Source of the DNA: Rhizobiaceae bacterium
GTDB lineage: Bacteria > Pseudomonadota > Alphaproteobacteria > Rhizobiales > Rhizobiaceae
NCBI GenBank assembly: GCA_016793565.1
Contig: JAEUMA010000123.1
Span: 1 to 8,489, forward strand
Reading direction: 5' to 3'
DNA length: 8,489 bases
The position numbers were made by a program, and so were the translations under genes. Under the pieces are notes generated by a model. The model saw only the letters and a list, made by a program, of their open reading frames with translations, searched no databases and was not told the origin of the DNA. Every line of letters starts with the position of its first letter. Positions within the stretch are counted from its first letter, which is position 1. This document shows, one piece after another, positions 1-6,714 of the stretch.

Positions 1-2097
1 TTCACCGACCTCGCCCGTCGCGGCCATGTCGACGAGAACTACATGGCGGACCAGGTGCGCCGGGCGGAATCCGCCGAAGGCGACATCGATGCCCTCTCTC
101 ATCGCATCGCGCAGATTCGCACCTGGACCTTCGTATCCAACCGTCCGGGCTGGCTTGCCGATCCGGCACACTGGCAGGAAAAAACGCGCGAGATCGAAAA
201 CAGGCTGTCGGACGCCCTGCATGAGCGGTTGACGAAACGCTTCGTAGACCGCAGGACTTCCGTCCTCATGCGGCGCGTCAGGGAAAATACGATGCTCGAA
301 GCCGAAATCAGCCCTACCGGCTCGGTCCTCGTCGAGGGCCATCACGTCGGCGAATTGCAGGGCTTCCGCTTCACACCGGACCAGAGTGCCGGCGGCGAGG
401 ACGGCAAGGCGATCCGTACGGCCGCCCAGAAGGCGCTGGCGGCCGAATTCGAAGCGCGTGCGGAGCGTTTCGCGGCGTCCGGCAACAACGATATCGCGCT
501 CGGCTCCGACGGGCTGCTGCGGTGGATCGGCGCACCGATCGCCACACTGACGGCAGCCGACGCTGCGCTGCGTCCGCGCGTGATCCTGCTGGCCGATGAA
601 CAACTGACCGGACCGGCGCGTGACAAGGTGGCGGCGCGGGCAGAGCGGTTCGTGCATTTCCAGGTCGAGTCGCTGCTGAAGCCGCTGGCCGACCTCGTCG
701 CCGCCGACCAGATCGGCGGCATGGCGCGCGGCATCGCGTTTCGCCTGGTGGAGAATCTCGGCCTGATCAACCGGCGCGATATAGCCGACGACATCAAGGC
801 GCTGGATCAGGAGGGCCGCGCGGCCCTGCGTAGGCTCGGTGTGCGCTTCGGCGCGTACCACATCTTCGTGCCTGCGTTGCTGAAGCCAGCGCCGGCCGGT
901 CTGCTGACGCTGCTGTGGGCCTTGAAGAACGACGCCAAGGAACTGCCGGGCTTCGGCGACGTGGTGCATGCGCTGGCCTCGGGCAGGACCTCGGTTGTGG
1001 TGGATCCGACCTTCGACAAGGCGTTCTACCGGCTTGCCGGCTACCGCATCCTCGGACGGCGCGCCGTGCGCGTCGATATCCTTGAGCGGCTGGCAGACCT
1101 CATCCGCCCCGCGCTTGCGTGGAAGCCCGGAACGGGTGCGCGGCCGGACGGCGCCTATGACGGCCGCGCCTTCGTGGTGACGCCGCCGATGATGTCCATC
1201 CTGGGCGCCAACGCCGAGGACATGGAGGAGATTCTCAAGGCGCTGGGGTATCGCGGCGAGCCCAAGCCAGCCGCCGAGGTCCGTGGCAAGATCGCCGAGA
1301 TCGATTCCGCCCACAAGGCCGCGCTCGCCAAGGCGGAGGCCGACAAGGCCGAGGCCGCGCGCGCCGCCGAGGCGGCGGCCGCAGAGCAGGTCGAAGTGCC
1401 GGCCGAGGCCGCGGCGGTCGAGACCGCAGAGGCCGAGACACCGGTCAGCGTGGACGAGACATCGGTGGCGGCGGAAGACGGCGCAGCGGAAGCGCGGGAC
1501 GAAGTTTCTGCTGAGGCCGAGGTGCCGGACGGGCAGGCGCCTGCCGAGGCACCGGACGCTCCCGAGCAGGAAGCGCCGGCAGCGGAAGAGCAGGCTGCTC
1601 CCGCCGCGGCTCCTGCCAACGAGCCGGAAGCGCCGGCAGCGCGTTCGGAGAGCGCGCCCGCCGAGGAGCCTAAGCCGATCATGCTGTGGCGGCCGGGCCG
1701 CTTCGAAAGACGGCCGGACCAGCGCCCCGACCAGCGGCGCCGGGGCGCGCCTGGCCAGCAGCGGGACAATAATCGCCGCGATCATCGCCGGCCGCCCGCC
1801 GCGGCGGCGGACGCGGGCGGCGCGGCGCCGGGCGGTGAAGCGCGGCGCGACGGCAAGCCCAGGTTCGACGGCAAGCCAAGGTTCGACAAGAACAGACCGC
1901 CGCGGCCCGAAGGCGAGGAGGCGCGTGGCCCGCGGCGGCACGAGAATGCCGGGCAGAAAGATTTCGCGCCGCGCGACAAGGGCGGGGCAAAGAACGCGCC
2001 GCCGCACCGGCAGCCGCGCGAGGAGCGGCCCGTCCGCTTCGACCCGGATTCGCCCTTCGCCAAGCTCGCCGCGCTGCGCGACCAACTCAAAAAGTAG
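1..2097 (+). CDS. SUV3-like ATP-dependent helicase, C-terminal part (5' truncated)
   Basis: The frame is open from base 1 and ends at TAG 2095-2097, leaving 698 residues; the start and the RecA-like helicase motifs lie upstream of the window. Residues 1-100 carry the helical stretch typical of rhizobial SUV3-like helicases (RIAQIRTWTFVSNRPGWL, then HWQEKTREIENRLSDALHER and FVDRRTSVLMRRVRE). A beta-rich segment (SVLVEGHHVGELQGFRF) and a helical domain follow up to about residue 430. Residues 440-556 are almost entirely Ala/Glu/Pro and strongly acidic; 561-675 are Arg/Gly/Pro/Asp-rich, with a doubled GKPRFD unit. The protein ends in an ordered-looking FDPDSPFAKLAALRDQLKK. I infer an RNA- or DNA-unwinding enzyme whose basic tail binds nucleic acid. 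Such proteins have been annotated as helicase-related or MgpS in rhizobia. The family call is good; the substrate is unknown. The next gene starts on the base after its stop. Confidence 0.85.
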   Translation, partial: FTDLARRGHVDENYMADQVRRAESAEGDIDALSHRIAQIRTWTFVSNRPGWLADPAHWQEKTREIENRLSDALHERLTKRFVDRRTSVLMRRVRENTMLEAEISPTGSVLVEGHHVGELQGFRFTPDQSAGGEDGKAIRTAAQKALAAEFEARAERFAASGNNDIALGSDGLLRWIGAPIATLTAADAALRPRVILLADEQLTGPARDKVAARAERFVHFQVESLLKPLADLVAADQIGGMARGIAFRLVENLGLINRRDIADDIKALDQEGRAALRRLGVRFGAYHIFVPALLKPAPAGLLTLLWALKNDAKELPGFGDVVHALASGRTSVVVDPTFDKAFYRLAGYRILGRRAVRVDILERLADLIRPALAWKPGTGARPDGAYDGRAFVVTPPMMSILGANAEDMEEILKALGYRGEPKPAAEVRGKIAEIDSAHKAALAKAEADKAEAARAAEAAAAEQVEVPAEAAAVETAEAETPVSVDETSVAAEDGAAEARDEVSAEAEVPDGQAPAEAPDAPEQEAPAAEEQAAPAAAPANEPEAPAARSESAPAEEPKPIMLWRPGRFERRPDQRPDQRRRGAPGQQRDNNRRDHRRPPAAAADAGGAAPGGEARRDGKPRFDGKPRFDKNRPPRPEGEEARGPRRHENAGQKDFAPRDKGGAKNAPPHRQPREERPVRFDPDSPFAKLAALRDQLKK

Positions 2098-2478
2098 ATG
2101 GCGTCCGACACCAGGCAGCGCGTCGACAAGTGGCTGTTCTTCGCGCGGGTGGTGAAATCGCGCTCTCTGGCGCAGAAGCTGGTCACCGGCGGACGCGTGC
2201 GCATCAATCGCGACAAAGCAGCGCAGTCGTCCGATCAGGTCGGCGGCGGCGACGTGCTGACGATCACGCTCGACCGCCGCATCCTCGTCTACCGGGTTCT
2301 GCTGCCGGGTACGCATCGCGGCCCGGCCGAAGAGGCGAGGAAGCTCTACGAGGACCTGTCGCCTCCCGTTGTGCGCGACGCGCCGCCCGACGCCATCGCG
2401 CCGCTGCGCGACGCCGGCTCCGGACGCCCCACCAAACGCGACCGGCGCGCCATAGACCGGCTTACAGAGCCGGAATAG
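2098..2478 (+). CDS. S4-domain RNA-binding protein, HslR/Hsp15-like
   Basis: 126 residues. An S4 RNA-binding fold fills residues 7 to about 60: RVDKWLFFARVVKSRSLAQK, then LVTGGRVRINRDKAAQSSDQV, then the strand VLTITLDRRILVYRVL. The distal part has the Hsp15 signature features RGPAEEARKLYED and GRPTKRDRRAIDRL. E. coli Hsp15 (133 residues) binds free 50S subunits that still carry a nascent chain and helps recycle them, so ribosome-associated RNA binding is the likely role. The ATG directly follows the helicase TAG (TAGATG), and no Shine-Dalgarno sequence is visible in the last codons of the helicase. Translation is therefore probably coupled by termination-reinitiation, and the two proteins are made together. 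The S4 call is firm; exact functional equivalence to Hsp15 is inferred. Confidence 0.9.
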   Translation: MASDTRQRVDKWLFFARVVKSRSLAQKLVTGGRVRINRDKAAQSSDQVGGGDVLTITLDRRILVYRVLLPGTHRGPAEEARKLYEDLSPPVVRDAPPDAIAPLRDAGSGRPTKRDRRAIDRLTEPE

Positions 2479-2515
2479 GCGCCCGGCAATCGCGCAGACG
2501 CGCAAAGCCATGCCC

Positions 2516-2546
2516 TTCCGGGACGGAAATCGGGGTTTTCCAACCC
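2516..2546 (+). terminator. Two small tandem hairpins after the S4 gene, possible weak terminator
   Basis: TTCCG 2516-2520 pairs with CGGAA 2524-2528 across a 3-base loop. GGGTT 2533-2537 pairs with AACCC 2542-2546 across TTCC. Both stems are only 5 bp and no uridine tract follows, so termination here is uncertain. The position, 38-68 bp after the S4 stop and before fdxA, is where one would be expected. Confidence 0.25.
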
Positions 2547-2578
2547 TTGTCAGGCGCAGACAAAGCGGTTACGTGACC
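2547..2578 (+). promoter_or_regulatory. Putative fdxA promoter/operator region
   Basis: TTGTCA at 2547-2552 resembles a -35 box. A weak -10-like TTACGT lies at 2569-2574 after a 16-bp spacer. The -35 hexamer sits inside an inverted repeat, TTGTC 2547-2551 with GACAA 2559-2563. The -10 sits inside a near-palindrome at 2567-2578 (GGTTACGTGACC, 10 of 12 positions symmetric). This would fit a regulated promoter for fdxA, but both boxes are imperfect and no regulator is identified. Confidence 0.3.
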
Positions 2579-2605
2579 CGCTGTTTTCCTCGTGACGGGA
2601 CCGCC

Positions 2606-2610
2606 CGGAG
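2606..2610 (+). promoter_or_regulatory. Ribosome binding site deciding the fdxA start
   Basis: CGGAG lies 8 bases before ATG 2619. It favours that start over the in-frame GTG at 2592, which has no Shine-Dalgarno sequence and would add nine residues not expected in this family. Confidence 0.6.
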
Positions 2611-2618
2611 CGCACCGC

Positions 2619-2957
2619 ATGACCTACGTCGTCACCGACAACTGCATTCGCTGCAAGTATATGGACTGCATCGAAGTGTGCCCGGTCGATTGCTTCTACG
2701 AAGGCGAGAACATGCTCGTCATCCACCCGGACGAGTGCATCGACTGCGGCGTATGCGAGCCTGAGTGCCCGGCCGACGCCATCAAGCCGGATACCGAGCC
2801 CGGTCTCGACAAGTGGCTCAAGGTCAATGCCGACTACGCCACCTCCTGGCCGAACATCACGTCCAAGAAGGAACCGCCCGCCGACGCCAAGGAATTCGAC
2901 GGCGTTGCCGACAAGTTCGAGAAGTTCTTTTCGCCGGAGCCCGGCACCGGAGACTGA
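2619..2957 (+). CDS. fdxA: 7Fe ferredoxin FdxA (3Fe-4S/4Fe-4S)
   Basis: 112 residues, the usual length for alphaproteobacterial FdxA. By analogy with Azotobacter ferredoxin I, Cys9, Cys17 and Cys50 should bind the 3Fe-4S cluster, and Cys21, Cys40, Cys43 and Cys46 the 4Fe-4S cluster. Cys12 and Cys25 are the extra, non-ligand cysteines of that family. The motif CIDCGVCEPECP at 40-51 is intact. The C-terminal half (PGLDKWLKVNADYATSWPNI) is the usual FdxA extension packing around the clusters. It is a soluble cytoplasmic electron carrier; its partner cannot be told from the neighbours, none of which is a redox enzyme. It appears to be a single-gene unit, with gaps of 140 bp before and 347 bp after. 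Confidence 0.97.
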   Translation: MTYVVTDNCIRCKYMDCIEVCPVDCFYEGENMLVIHPDECIDCGVCEPECPADAIKPDTEPGLDKWLKVNADYATSWPNITSKKEPPADAKEFDGVADKFEKFFSPEPGTGD

Positions 2958-3001
2958 GACCGACGCAAGCCGGCCAACGGCATCATCGTCGGTAGGAAGG
3001 A

Positions 3002-3020
3002 CTGCCGCTTTCGGCGGCAG
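3002..3020 (+). terminator. Hairpin downstream of fdxA, possible terminator
   Basis: CTGCCGC 3002-3008 pairs perfectly with GCGGCAG 3014-3020 around the loop TTTCG, 45 bp after the fdxA stop. No T-run follows directly (CGGCTTCGCG comes next), so it may stabilise the 3' end or terminate only weakly. Confidence 0.4.
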
Positions 3021-3288
3021 CGGCTTCGCGCGTGCAGCAAATTGTTGATTCTTTCAGCTTTTTGTGGTAACGCTATCTTCCATGCCGATGGCACATCGTG
3101 AATCCAGGGCGCGGAAGCGTTAACTCATCAAAGATGGATAAAAGCCCGGACCAAGCAAGCTTGGGCCTGAGATGTCGTTTGGCATCGACGCGCCGGCAGT
3201 CCGGTACGAAGTGAAACTCGGTCTCTTGAGATCGGCCACCTGACGTGGCCGCATGTATGTCTCCGGCACGCCTTGCCGGCGACGCAAC

Positions 3289-3294
3289 AAGGAG
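3289..3294 (+). promoter_or_regulatory. Ribosome binding site deciding the carD start
   Basis: AAGGAG ends 10 bases before ATG 3305. No comparable site precedes the in-frame upstream GTG at 3245. It lies just 3' of the leader hairpin at 3263-3279. Confidence 0.75.
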
Positions 3295-3304
3295 TTCAGG
3301 GCGT

Positions 3305-3889
3305 ATGGCAAGTGCACCGCAGAAGAAGCCGGCAGCGCGGCAGGGCTTCAAGACCAGCGAGTTCATCGTCTATCCGGCGCATGGCGTCGGCCAGATCGTG
3401 GCGATCGAAGAGCAGGTCGTGGCCGGCCACAAGCTGGAGCTGTTCGTCATCGATTTCCAGAAGGACAAGATGCGCCTGAAAGTGCCGGTGGCCAAAGCCG
3501 CGACGATTGGCATGCGCAAGCTTTCGGAGACGGACTATGTCGAGCGTGCGCTGAAGGTCGTGCAGGGGCGCGCCCGCGTGAAGCGCACCATGTGGTCGCG
3601 CCGCGCGCAGGAATACGATGCCAAGATCAATTCGGGCGACCTGATCTCGATTTCCGAGGTGGTGCGCGACCTCTATCGCGCGGACAACCAGCCAGAACAG
3701 TCCTATTCCGAACGCCAGCTCTACGAAGCGGCGCTCGACCGCATGGCGCGCGAGATCGCGGCGGTCAACCGCATGTCCGAGACGGAAGCCGTGCGGCTGA
3801 TCGAGACCAACCTGAACAAGAGCCCGAAGCGCGGCGCCAAGGCCGACAACGAAGAGGGCGAGCCCGCCGACCAGGTCGAAGCGGCCTGA
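3305..3889 (+). CDS. carD: CarD/CdnL-family RNA polymerase-binding transcription regulator
   Basis: 194 residues. After a basic, likely flexible N-terminus (1-14), residues 15-72 form the Tudor-like RNA polymerase-interacting domain of the CarD_CdnL_TRCF family: FKTSEFIVYPAHGVGQIVAI, then LELFVIDFQKDKMRLKVPV. Residues 75-172 are the helical C-terminal domain, with the conserved Trp97 in RTMWSRRAQEYDAKINSGD, followed by SEVVRDLYR. A charged tail (175-194) ends the protein. CarD/CdnL binds the RNA polymerase beta subunit and stabilises open complexes, especially at rRNA and growth-related promoters; it is not a classical operator-binding regulator. The gene has its own long leader and a strong terminator, so it is probably a single transcription unit. 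The start is set by the AAGGAG site. Next downstream is an RpoH-type sigma factor. Confidence 0.95.
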   Translation: MASAPQKKPAARQGFKTSEFIVYPAHGVGQIVAIEEQVVAGHKLELFVIDFQKDKMRLKVPVAKAATIGMRKLSETDYVERALKVVQGRARVKRTMWSRRAQEYDAKINSGDLISISEVVRDLYRADNQPEQSYSERQLYEAALDRMAREIAAVNRMSETEAVRLIETNLNKSPKRGAKADNEEGEPADQVEAA

Positions 3890-3952
3890 GGACGCAGTGG
3901 CGCGACACGCCGAGCCGCTTCTTGTGGTTCGAATTGTAGTGTGAGTTCGTCG

Positions 3953-3979
3953 AGGGCCCCGGCAGCGCCGGGGCCCTTT
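3953..3979 (+). terminator. Strong intrinsic terminator of carD
   Basis: A perfect 10-bp stem, GGGCCCCGGC 3954-3963 with GCCGGGGCCC 3967-3976, closes a 3-base AGC loop. A3953-T3977 extends it to 11 bp. TTTC follows. The stem is extremely GC-rich and the U-tract is short. It lies 64 bp after the carD stop and isolates carD from the sigma-factor gene. Confidence 0.85.
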
Positions 3980-4007
3980 CGATTCGAGTGTCCGCTTCCG
4001 ACAGTCT

Positions 4008-4032
4008 GGAACCAATAGCTTCAACCGGCGTT
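4008..4032 (+). promoter_or_regulatory. EcfG/RpoE2-type general-stress promoter of the RpoH2-like gene
   Basis: GGAAC at 4008-4012, a 16-base spacer and CGTT at 4029-4032 match the known alphaproteobacterial general-stress sigma consensus GGAAC-N16-17-CGTT exactly. The site lies downstream of the carD terminator and 112 bp before the sigma-factor ATG, giving an expected leader of roughly 105 bases. In Sinorhizobium meliloti, rpoH2 is a known RpoE2 target, which agrees with the placement. The inference is that this sigma factor is induced through the PhyR-NepR-EcfG cascade. The CGTT is followed by CC, so GGAAC and GTTCC also form an inverted repeat. Confidence 0.78.
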
Positions 4033-4144
4033 CCTGATCGGCTTCGCCCCGCCCTGCGCCGCAGCGCGGAACGGTGGTGATCCGCTTTCGGTTCGACGCC
4101 GTATCCAGAACGGTGTCCTGCCTGTCCTGGACGGGAGCGCGGCG

Positions 4145-5008
<864 letters not shown>

Positions 5009-5430
5009 CACATTCAGCCGTGAGGTTCAGGTCGCGGCGCGCCGAGCGCAGCGAGACTGAGAAGCCTGCCAGCACATCGATCAGCGCGATCAGCATCAGA
5101 ATGAAGAACACCGGATGCGCCGCGCCCTTGACCAGCAGGAATTCGACCAGAAACGCCACGAAGACGAAGGTCGACAGCAGATGATCGACCAGCGAGGCGC
5201 TGGTGGTGCGCGTCGCCTTGACGATCTCCACGAAGAACAGCGTCAGAGCCAAGACGATCAGCATCATGCCGCTCGTCATGGTGAAAGTGCCGCCGGACAT
5301 CATCGAGAACGAGAACAATTCCCGCGCCCATGGGTCGCCGTTCTCCGCCGCGCCGAACAATCCGGCCAGGCCGAGGTTGAAGACGATGAACGGAACGATG
5401 AGCAGCGGGATCCCGGCAATCATGACGCAG

Positions 5431-5436
5431 CCTTCC
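5431..5436 (-). promoter_or_regulatory. Ribosome binding site deciding the membrane-protein start
   Basis: On the minus strand GGAAGG ends 7 bases before ATG 5423. The alternative TTG at 5454-5456 would add 11 residues, but it has no Shine-Dalgarno sequence and abuts the L32 terminator. Confidence 0.65.
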
Positions 5437-5461
5437 GTGACGAAACGCCGTTTCAAACGAA

Positions 5462-5486
5462 AAGGACCGGCGCGAGGCCGGTCCTT
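5462..5486 (-). terminator. Intrinsic terminator of rpmF
   Basis: AAGGACCGGC 5462-5471 and GCCGGTCCTT 5477-5486 form a perfect 10-bp stem around a 5-base loop. Read on the minus strand, the stem is followed by TTCGTTT, a U-rich tail. It begins 28 bp after the L32 stop codon. Confidence 0.85.
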
Positions 5487-5514
5487 GATATGCAGGCGAA
5501 GGCTTGCGAGCCTA

Positions 5515-5697
5515 TCAGCCTTCCTTCGGCGTCAGCACCTGGCGGCCGCGATACATGCCGGTCTTCAGGTCGATATGGTGCGGGCGGCGCATTTCGCCGG
5601 AATTCTTGTCCTCGATGTATGTCGGGGCCTTCAGCGCATCGGCGGCGCGGCGCATGCCACGCTTCGAAGGCGAGGTCTTTCTTTTGGGTACAGCCAT
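5515..5697 (-). CDS. rpmF: 50S ribosomal protein L32
   Basis: 60 residues, within the usual size of bacterial L32. The N-terminus MAVPKRKTSPSKRGMRRAAD is the family hallmark, binding 23S rRNA through its basic residues. The remainder (APTYIEDKNSGEMRRPHHID, then LKTGMYRGRQVL) is the alphaproteobacterial form, without the four zinc-binding cysteines found in some other L32 proteins. It is a structural component of the large subunit near the peptidyl-transferase region. A weak AGGC ribosome site precedes ATG 5697. It is followed by its own terminator and preceded by a 142-bp gap, so it is probably transcribed alone. It is not linked to plsX/fabH here, unlike in E. coli. Confidence 0.98.
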   Translation of the reverse strand: MAVPKRKTSPSKRGMRRAADALKAPTYIEDKNSGEMRRPHHIDLKTGMYRGRQVLTPKEG

Positions 5698-5780
5698 GGT
5701 TCTTGCCTGTTGGTTGGTAACGCCGATAGGCTGCCCTGCGAAGGACGCAACCCGCCGGCCTATGTCCGAGAAGTCGGGTG

Positions 5781-5809
5781 CCTATACACGCCAAAGGCTC
5801 GCTTGACCA
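5781..5809 (-). promoter_or_regulatory. Possible rpmF promoter
   Basis: On the minus strand TGGTCA (5804-5809) is followed after 17 bases by TATAGG (5781-5786). That is four of six positions of the -35 consensus and a TATA-containing -10. A start near 5774 would give a leader of about 77 bases before ATG 5697. The match is modest, but the 142-bp gap between mtgA and rpmF has no better candidate. Confidence 0.3.
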
Positions 5810-5839
5810 GCGGTGCGTAGAATTTTTTCCCGGGCTTTC

Positions 5840-6547
5840 CTATTCGACGCAGTCAACGTAGCCGCCCGCGCGCGACGCCCGCCGCTCGACGATGCTGGCC
5901 AGCCGCTTCAGCCCCGGCCCCGGCTTGCCCGGATCCCGCTCGATCGGATTGGGCAGAGCAACCGCGAGCAGGGCCGCCTGCCGCCGCGTGAGGTCCTTGG
6001 CCGGCTTGCCAAAATGGTATTGCGACGCCGCCTCGATGCCGTAGACGTTAGGGCCCCACTCGACGATGTTCAGGTAGATTTCCATGATGCGGCGCTTCGG
6101 CACGACGAGGTCGAAGCCGATCGCCAGCGGCGCTTCCAGTGCTTTGCGCAGGAACGAACGGCCGTGCCACAAATAGAGGTTCTTGACCGCCTGCATCGGG
6201 ATGGTCGAGGCGCCGCGGGCCGGGCGGCCGGCCAGCAGATCGTCGATCTCAGCCTTCATCTCGCCCAGGTCGACCCCGTAGTGGGAACAGAACTGGCCGT
6301 CCTCCGACATGATCACCGAATGGACGGCGACCGGAGCGATATCCTCGAGGTCCACCCACTGGCGGTCGTAGCCCTGCAACGTGACCAGATCCTTCAGCAT
6401 CAGCGTGGAGATCGGATGCACGAAGGGCAGCAGGTAAAGAAGCGTCAGAACGACGGGGACGGCCGCCAGCGCCGCCACGGAGATCACGGCTATGCGCAAC
6501 CAGCGCGGGGCCGCGTACCACCGCCCTGCCCTGCGCCTCGCCGCCAT
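5840..6547 (-). CDS. mtgA: Monofunctional biosynthetic peptidoglycan glycosyltransferase (GT51)
   Basis: 235 residues, normal for MtgA, which lacks the transpeptidase domain of class A PBPs. One membrane anchor spans about 18-40 (RIAVISVAALAAVPVVLTLL), placing the catalytic domain in the periplasm. GT51 motifs appear in order: SEDGQFCSHYGVD at 81-93 with catalytic Glu82; GASTIPMQAVKNLYL at 112-126; KRRIMEIYLNIVEWG at 151-165 with Glu163; then YGIEAASQYHFGKPAKDL, and LLAVALPNP. It polymerises lipid II into glycan strands. ATG 6547 is chosen because AGAAGGG lies six bases upstream. The frame stays open for a further 37 codons, with an ATG at 6634 and TTG at 6658, but neither has a ribosome site and the added residues look unlike a signal or anchor. 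It is divergent from the prenyl-transferase gene. Confidence 0.95.
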   Translation of the reverse strand: MAARRRAGRWYAAPRWLRIAVISVAALAAVPVVLTLLYLLPFVHPISTLMLKDLVTLQGYDRQWVDLEDIAPVAVHSVIMSEDGQFCSHYGVDLGEMKAEIDDLLAGRPARGASTIPMQAVKNLYLWHGRSFLRKALEAPLAIGFDLVVPKRRIMEIYLNIVEWGPNVYGIEAASQYHFGKPAKDLTRRQAALLAVALPNPIERDPGKPGPGLKRLASIVERRASRAGGYVDCVE

Positions 6548-6553
6548 GCCGAG

Positions 6554-6560
6554 CCCTTCT
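6554..6560 (-). promoter_or_regulatory. Ribosome binding site deciding the mtgA start
   Basis: On the minus strand AGAAGGG ends six bases before ATG 6547, supporting the 235-residue product over the longer in-frame versions starting at 6634 or 6658. Confidence 0.55.
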
Positions 6561-6678
6561 GCCTCCGGTTCGATCGTCGGCTGGGTCAAGCCGCCTGTCT
6601 CCAGCGTCGCCGCCCGCGCGGCCCATCCCGGCATAAAGGCGCGGACGGTGATGTGCAACGTTTTCGGCCTGCCCGCCG

Positions 6679-6707
6679 CTTGACCTGCCGGTCCGGCTGG
6701 CTAAAGC
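6679..6707 (+). promoter_or_regulatory. Putative ispA promoter placed for a leaderless transcript
   Basis: CTTGAC 6679-6684 is an exact match to the alphaproteobacterial -35 consensus. CTAAAG at 6701-6706 matches four of six positions of CTATAT after a 16-base spacer. Transcription would begin about seven bases downstream, at or next to the A of ATG 6715. No Shine-Dalgarno sequence is present between this site and the ATG. Confidence 0.45.
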
Positions 6708-6714
6708 GTGGCGC

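Larger units (their letters stand above)
2958..3304 (+). other. 347-bp non-coding gap: fdxA 3' end and hairpin-rich carD leader
   Basis: No convincing gene is seen. After the fdxA hairpin (3002-3020) comes an AT-rich patch at about 3040-3080 that stands out from its surroundings and is the best place for the carD promoter. For example, TTGATT 3045-3050 with TAACGC 3068-3073 at 17-bp spacing is weak, and CTATCT lies at 3073-3078. The remaining ~220 bases before ATG 3305 hold several perfect short hairpins: CCAAGC/GCTTGG (3151-3164), CCGG/CCGG (3193-3204), CGGCCAC/GTGGCCG (3233-3251) and CCGGCA/TGCCGG (3263-3279). Short in-frame ORFs here lack ribosome sites and protein-like composition. A long structured 5' leader is inferred. 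Confidence 0.5.

Noticed and set aside
1283..2155. 290-codon Arg/Pro-rich frame overlapping the helicase tail, and the Ser/Ala-rich antisense frame at 1155-1769
   Set aside because: Both are out-of-frame readings of the low-complexity GC-rich tail; the helicase frame is continuous and ends in a sensible C-terminus.
3245..3304. N-terminally extended CarD starting at GTG 3245
   Set aside because: The extension lies in the hairpin-rich leader, lacks a ribosome site and would hide the AAGGAG before ATG 3305 inside the coding region.
4068..4093. Second GGAAC (4068-4072) with GTT at 4091-4093 as another EcfG promoter
   Set aside because: The spacer to GTT is 18, one longer than the usual 17, and CG is not directly before TT. 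The upstream copy is a better match.
5454..5456. TTG start for the membrane protein
   Set aside because: It has no ribosome site and is next to the L32 terminator; ATG 5423 has GGAAGG at ideal spacing.
5802..5826. CTTGAC at 5802-5807 on the plus strand with an AT stretch at 5821
   Set aside because: Spacing to any -10-like sequence is too short, and no plus-strand gene follows.
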